A stretch of 6,037 bases of DNA from Coprococcus sp. (lineage in GTDB: Bacteria; Bacillota; Clostridia; Lachnospirales; Lachnospiraceae). The stretch is taken from assembly GCA_016297325.1 (NCBI GenBank), contig JAEDGW010000134.1, positions 1-6,037 on the forward strand, read 5' to 3'. A program made the position numbers and the translations under genes. This document shows, piece by piece, positions 5,344-6,037 of this stretch. Every line of letters begins with the position of its first letter. Position 1 is the stretch's first letter. The notes beneath the pieces are model-generated. The model ran no database searches. It was not told the DNA's origin and worked only from the letters and a program-made list of their open reading frames with translations.

Positions 5344-6037
5344 TTATTTTCTCTTTCTGGCAACGAGAAGCCACCACACTGGAACTGACACAATCATTAT
5401 AACTGCAACCACCAGACTGATCCATGCTCCTACATTGAATCCCGCATTCAATGATGCATCAATTTTCTTGAGATCTATAACTGAAAGTACAAATTCAAAT
5501 ATATACAATCCACCAATAATAACTGATATCACCATGGATATTATATGGCACACTGTCTTATTGATACATGCACATACCACATCTCCACAGACAAGAACTG
5601 CGCCAATAATTACTGGAAGAATTACTATTCCAAAAACACTGTATATACTTCTGACATCGTCTCCCACGTGAGCGTATGGAATAAATAACGTTGCCAAAGC
5701 CATAACGATTCCTACAATATTTATAATATTTGGAATATATCTGACTTTCTTTACGCTGTTCTCACTGACCTCGGTGTCGTTACCCATATCATAGTATCCA
5801 GCGGTATTCTGCTGTGAATACTGAGGTGGCATCTGCTGCGCTCCCCACTGGCTATACTGCGACGGCTGCTGTGCACCTGACTGGCTATACTGTGGTGTCT
5901 GGCCAGCCTGCGTCTGCTGGGTTCCCGACTGAACATACTGCTGACTCTGTCCCGGCTGCGTTTCAGGACGGCTATACTGTGGTGCCTGACCTGCCTGCAC
6001 TTGCTGGGTTCCCGGCTGAATATACTGCTGGTTCTGT
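5344..6037 (-). CDS. Gln/Tyr-rich membrane protein, N-terminus outside the window
   Basis: The frame is open to the right edge, so the start is not in the window; 230 residues are visible. A GTG at 5998-6000 lies inside the repeat region without a ribosome binding site and is unlikely to be the start. Visible residues 1-80 are low-complexity and rich in Gln, Tyr, Pro, Gly and Ser, with PQYSQ and GTQQ motifs. An acidic stretch then leads to about four hydrophobic segments (roughly 101-122, 132-155, 162-187 and 203-225), ending in the basic tail ARKRK. Many Gram-positive proteins of this build begin with a cytoplasmic zinc ribbon; whether this one does cannot be seen. I do not recognise a specific family and assign no function. 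It is a separate unit sharing the terminator at 5217-5262 with fba. Confidence 0.85.
   Translation of the reverse strand, partial: QNQQYIQPGTQQVQAGQAPQYSRPETQPGQSQQYVQSGTQQTQAGQTPQYSQSGAQQPSQYSQWGAQQMPPQYSQQNTAGYYDMGNDTEVSENSVKKVRYIPNIINIVGIVMALATLFIPYAHVGDDVRSIYSVFGIVILPVIIGAVLVCGDVVCACINKTVCHIISMVISVIIGGLYIFEFVLSVIDLKKIDASLNAGFNVGAWISLVVAVIMIVSVPVWWLLVARKRK
5806..6030 (-). repeat. Tandem repeats of about 28 codons in the Gln-rich region
   Basis: Read on the minus strand, a 29-codon unit beginning QQYIQPGTQQ (6030-5944) is followed by a 28-codon unit beginning QQYVQSGTQQ (5943-5860). A shorter degenerate copy starts QYSQWGAQQ (5859-about 5806). The two full units share the layout QQY.Q.GTQQ.QAGQ.PQYS at protein level and are clearly similar at DNA level. 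The array reaches the window edge and may continue beyond it. Confidence 0.7.

Overview
The window looks like a chromosomal segment of a Gram-positive anaerobe of the Clostridia, most likely a Lachnospiraceae member. The evidence is strong GGAGG-type ribosome binding sites, a short Gram-positive-type class II aldolase with strongly selected codons, a fused ATPase-permease ABC exporter, and a decayed Rpn/PD-(D/E)XK nuclease gene of a type abundant in that family. I cannot name a species.

Layout from left to right. Bases 1-397 hold no gene; they contain palindromic intergenic repeats and a rho-independent terminator. Bases 398-1190 (+) are a broken Rpn-family nuclease gene. Its pieces lie in successive reading frames, and the middle of the nuclease domain, with the expected catalytic E-x-K, is missing. 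Its 3' part is still open and carries eight 21-bp (7-residue) tandem repeats. It also has an internal AGGAGG-ATG start, which recalls the intragenic small protein of E. coli Rpn systems. A perfect 15-bp hairpin (1222-1265) separates it from the next gene, which runs toward it.

Bases 1301-3952 (-) encode an 883-residue MacB-like ABC transporter: ATPase, one membrane helix, a large extracellular domain, then three membrane helices. Its start faces that of fba across a 338-bp divergent intergenic region. That region holds a near-perfect palindrome overlapping the likely transporter promoter, and a TATAAT box for fba. Bases 4291-5160 (+) encode class II fructose-1,6-bisphosphate aldolase, a central glycolytic enzyme. 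After fba come two hairpins, the second a bidirectional terminator shared with the last gene.

Bases 5344-6037 (-) hold the C-terminal part of a membrane protein that enters from the right edge. It has a Gln/Tyr/Pro-rich repeat region followed by about four membrane segments.

The genes do not form an operon. Each is a separate transcription unit bounded by hairpins. The best candidates for something unusual are the internally initiated repeat protein within the nuclease remnant and the putative operator in front of the exporter.
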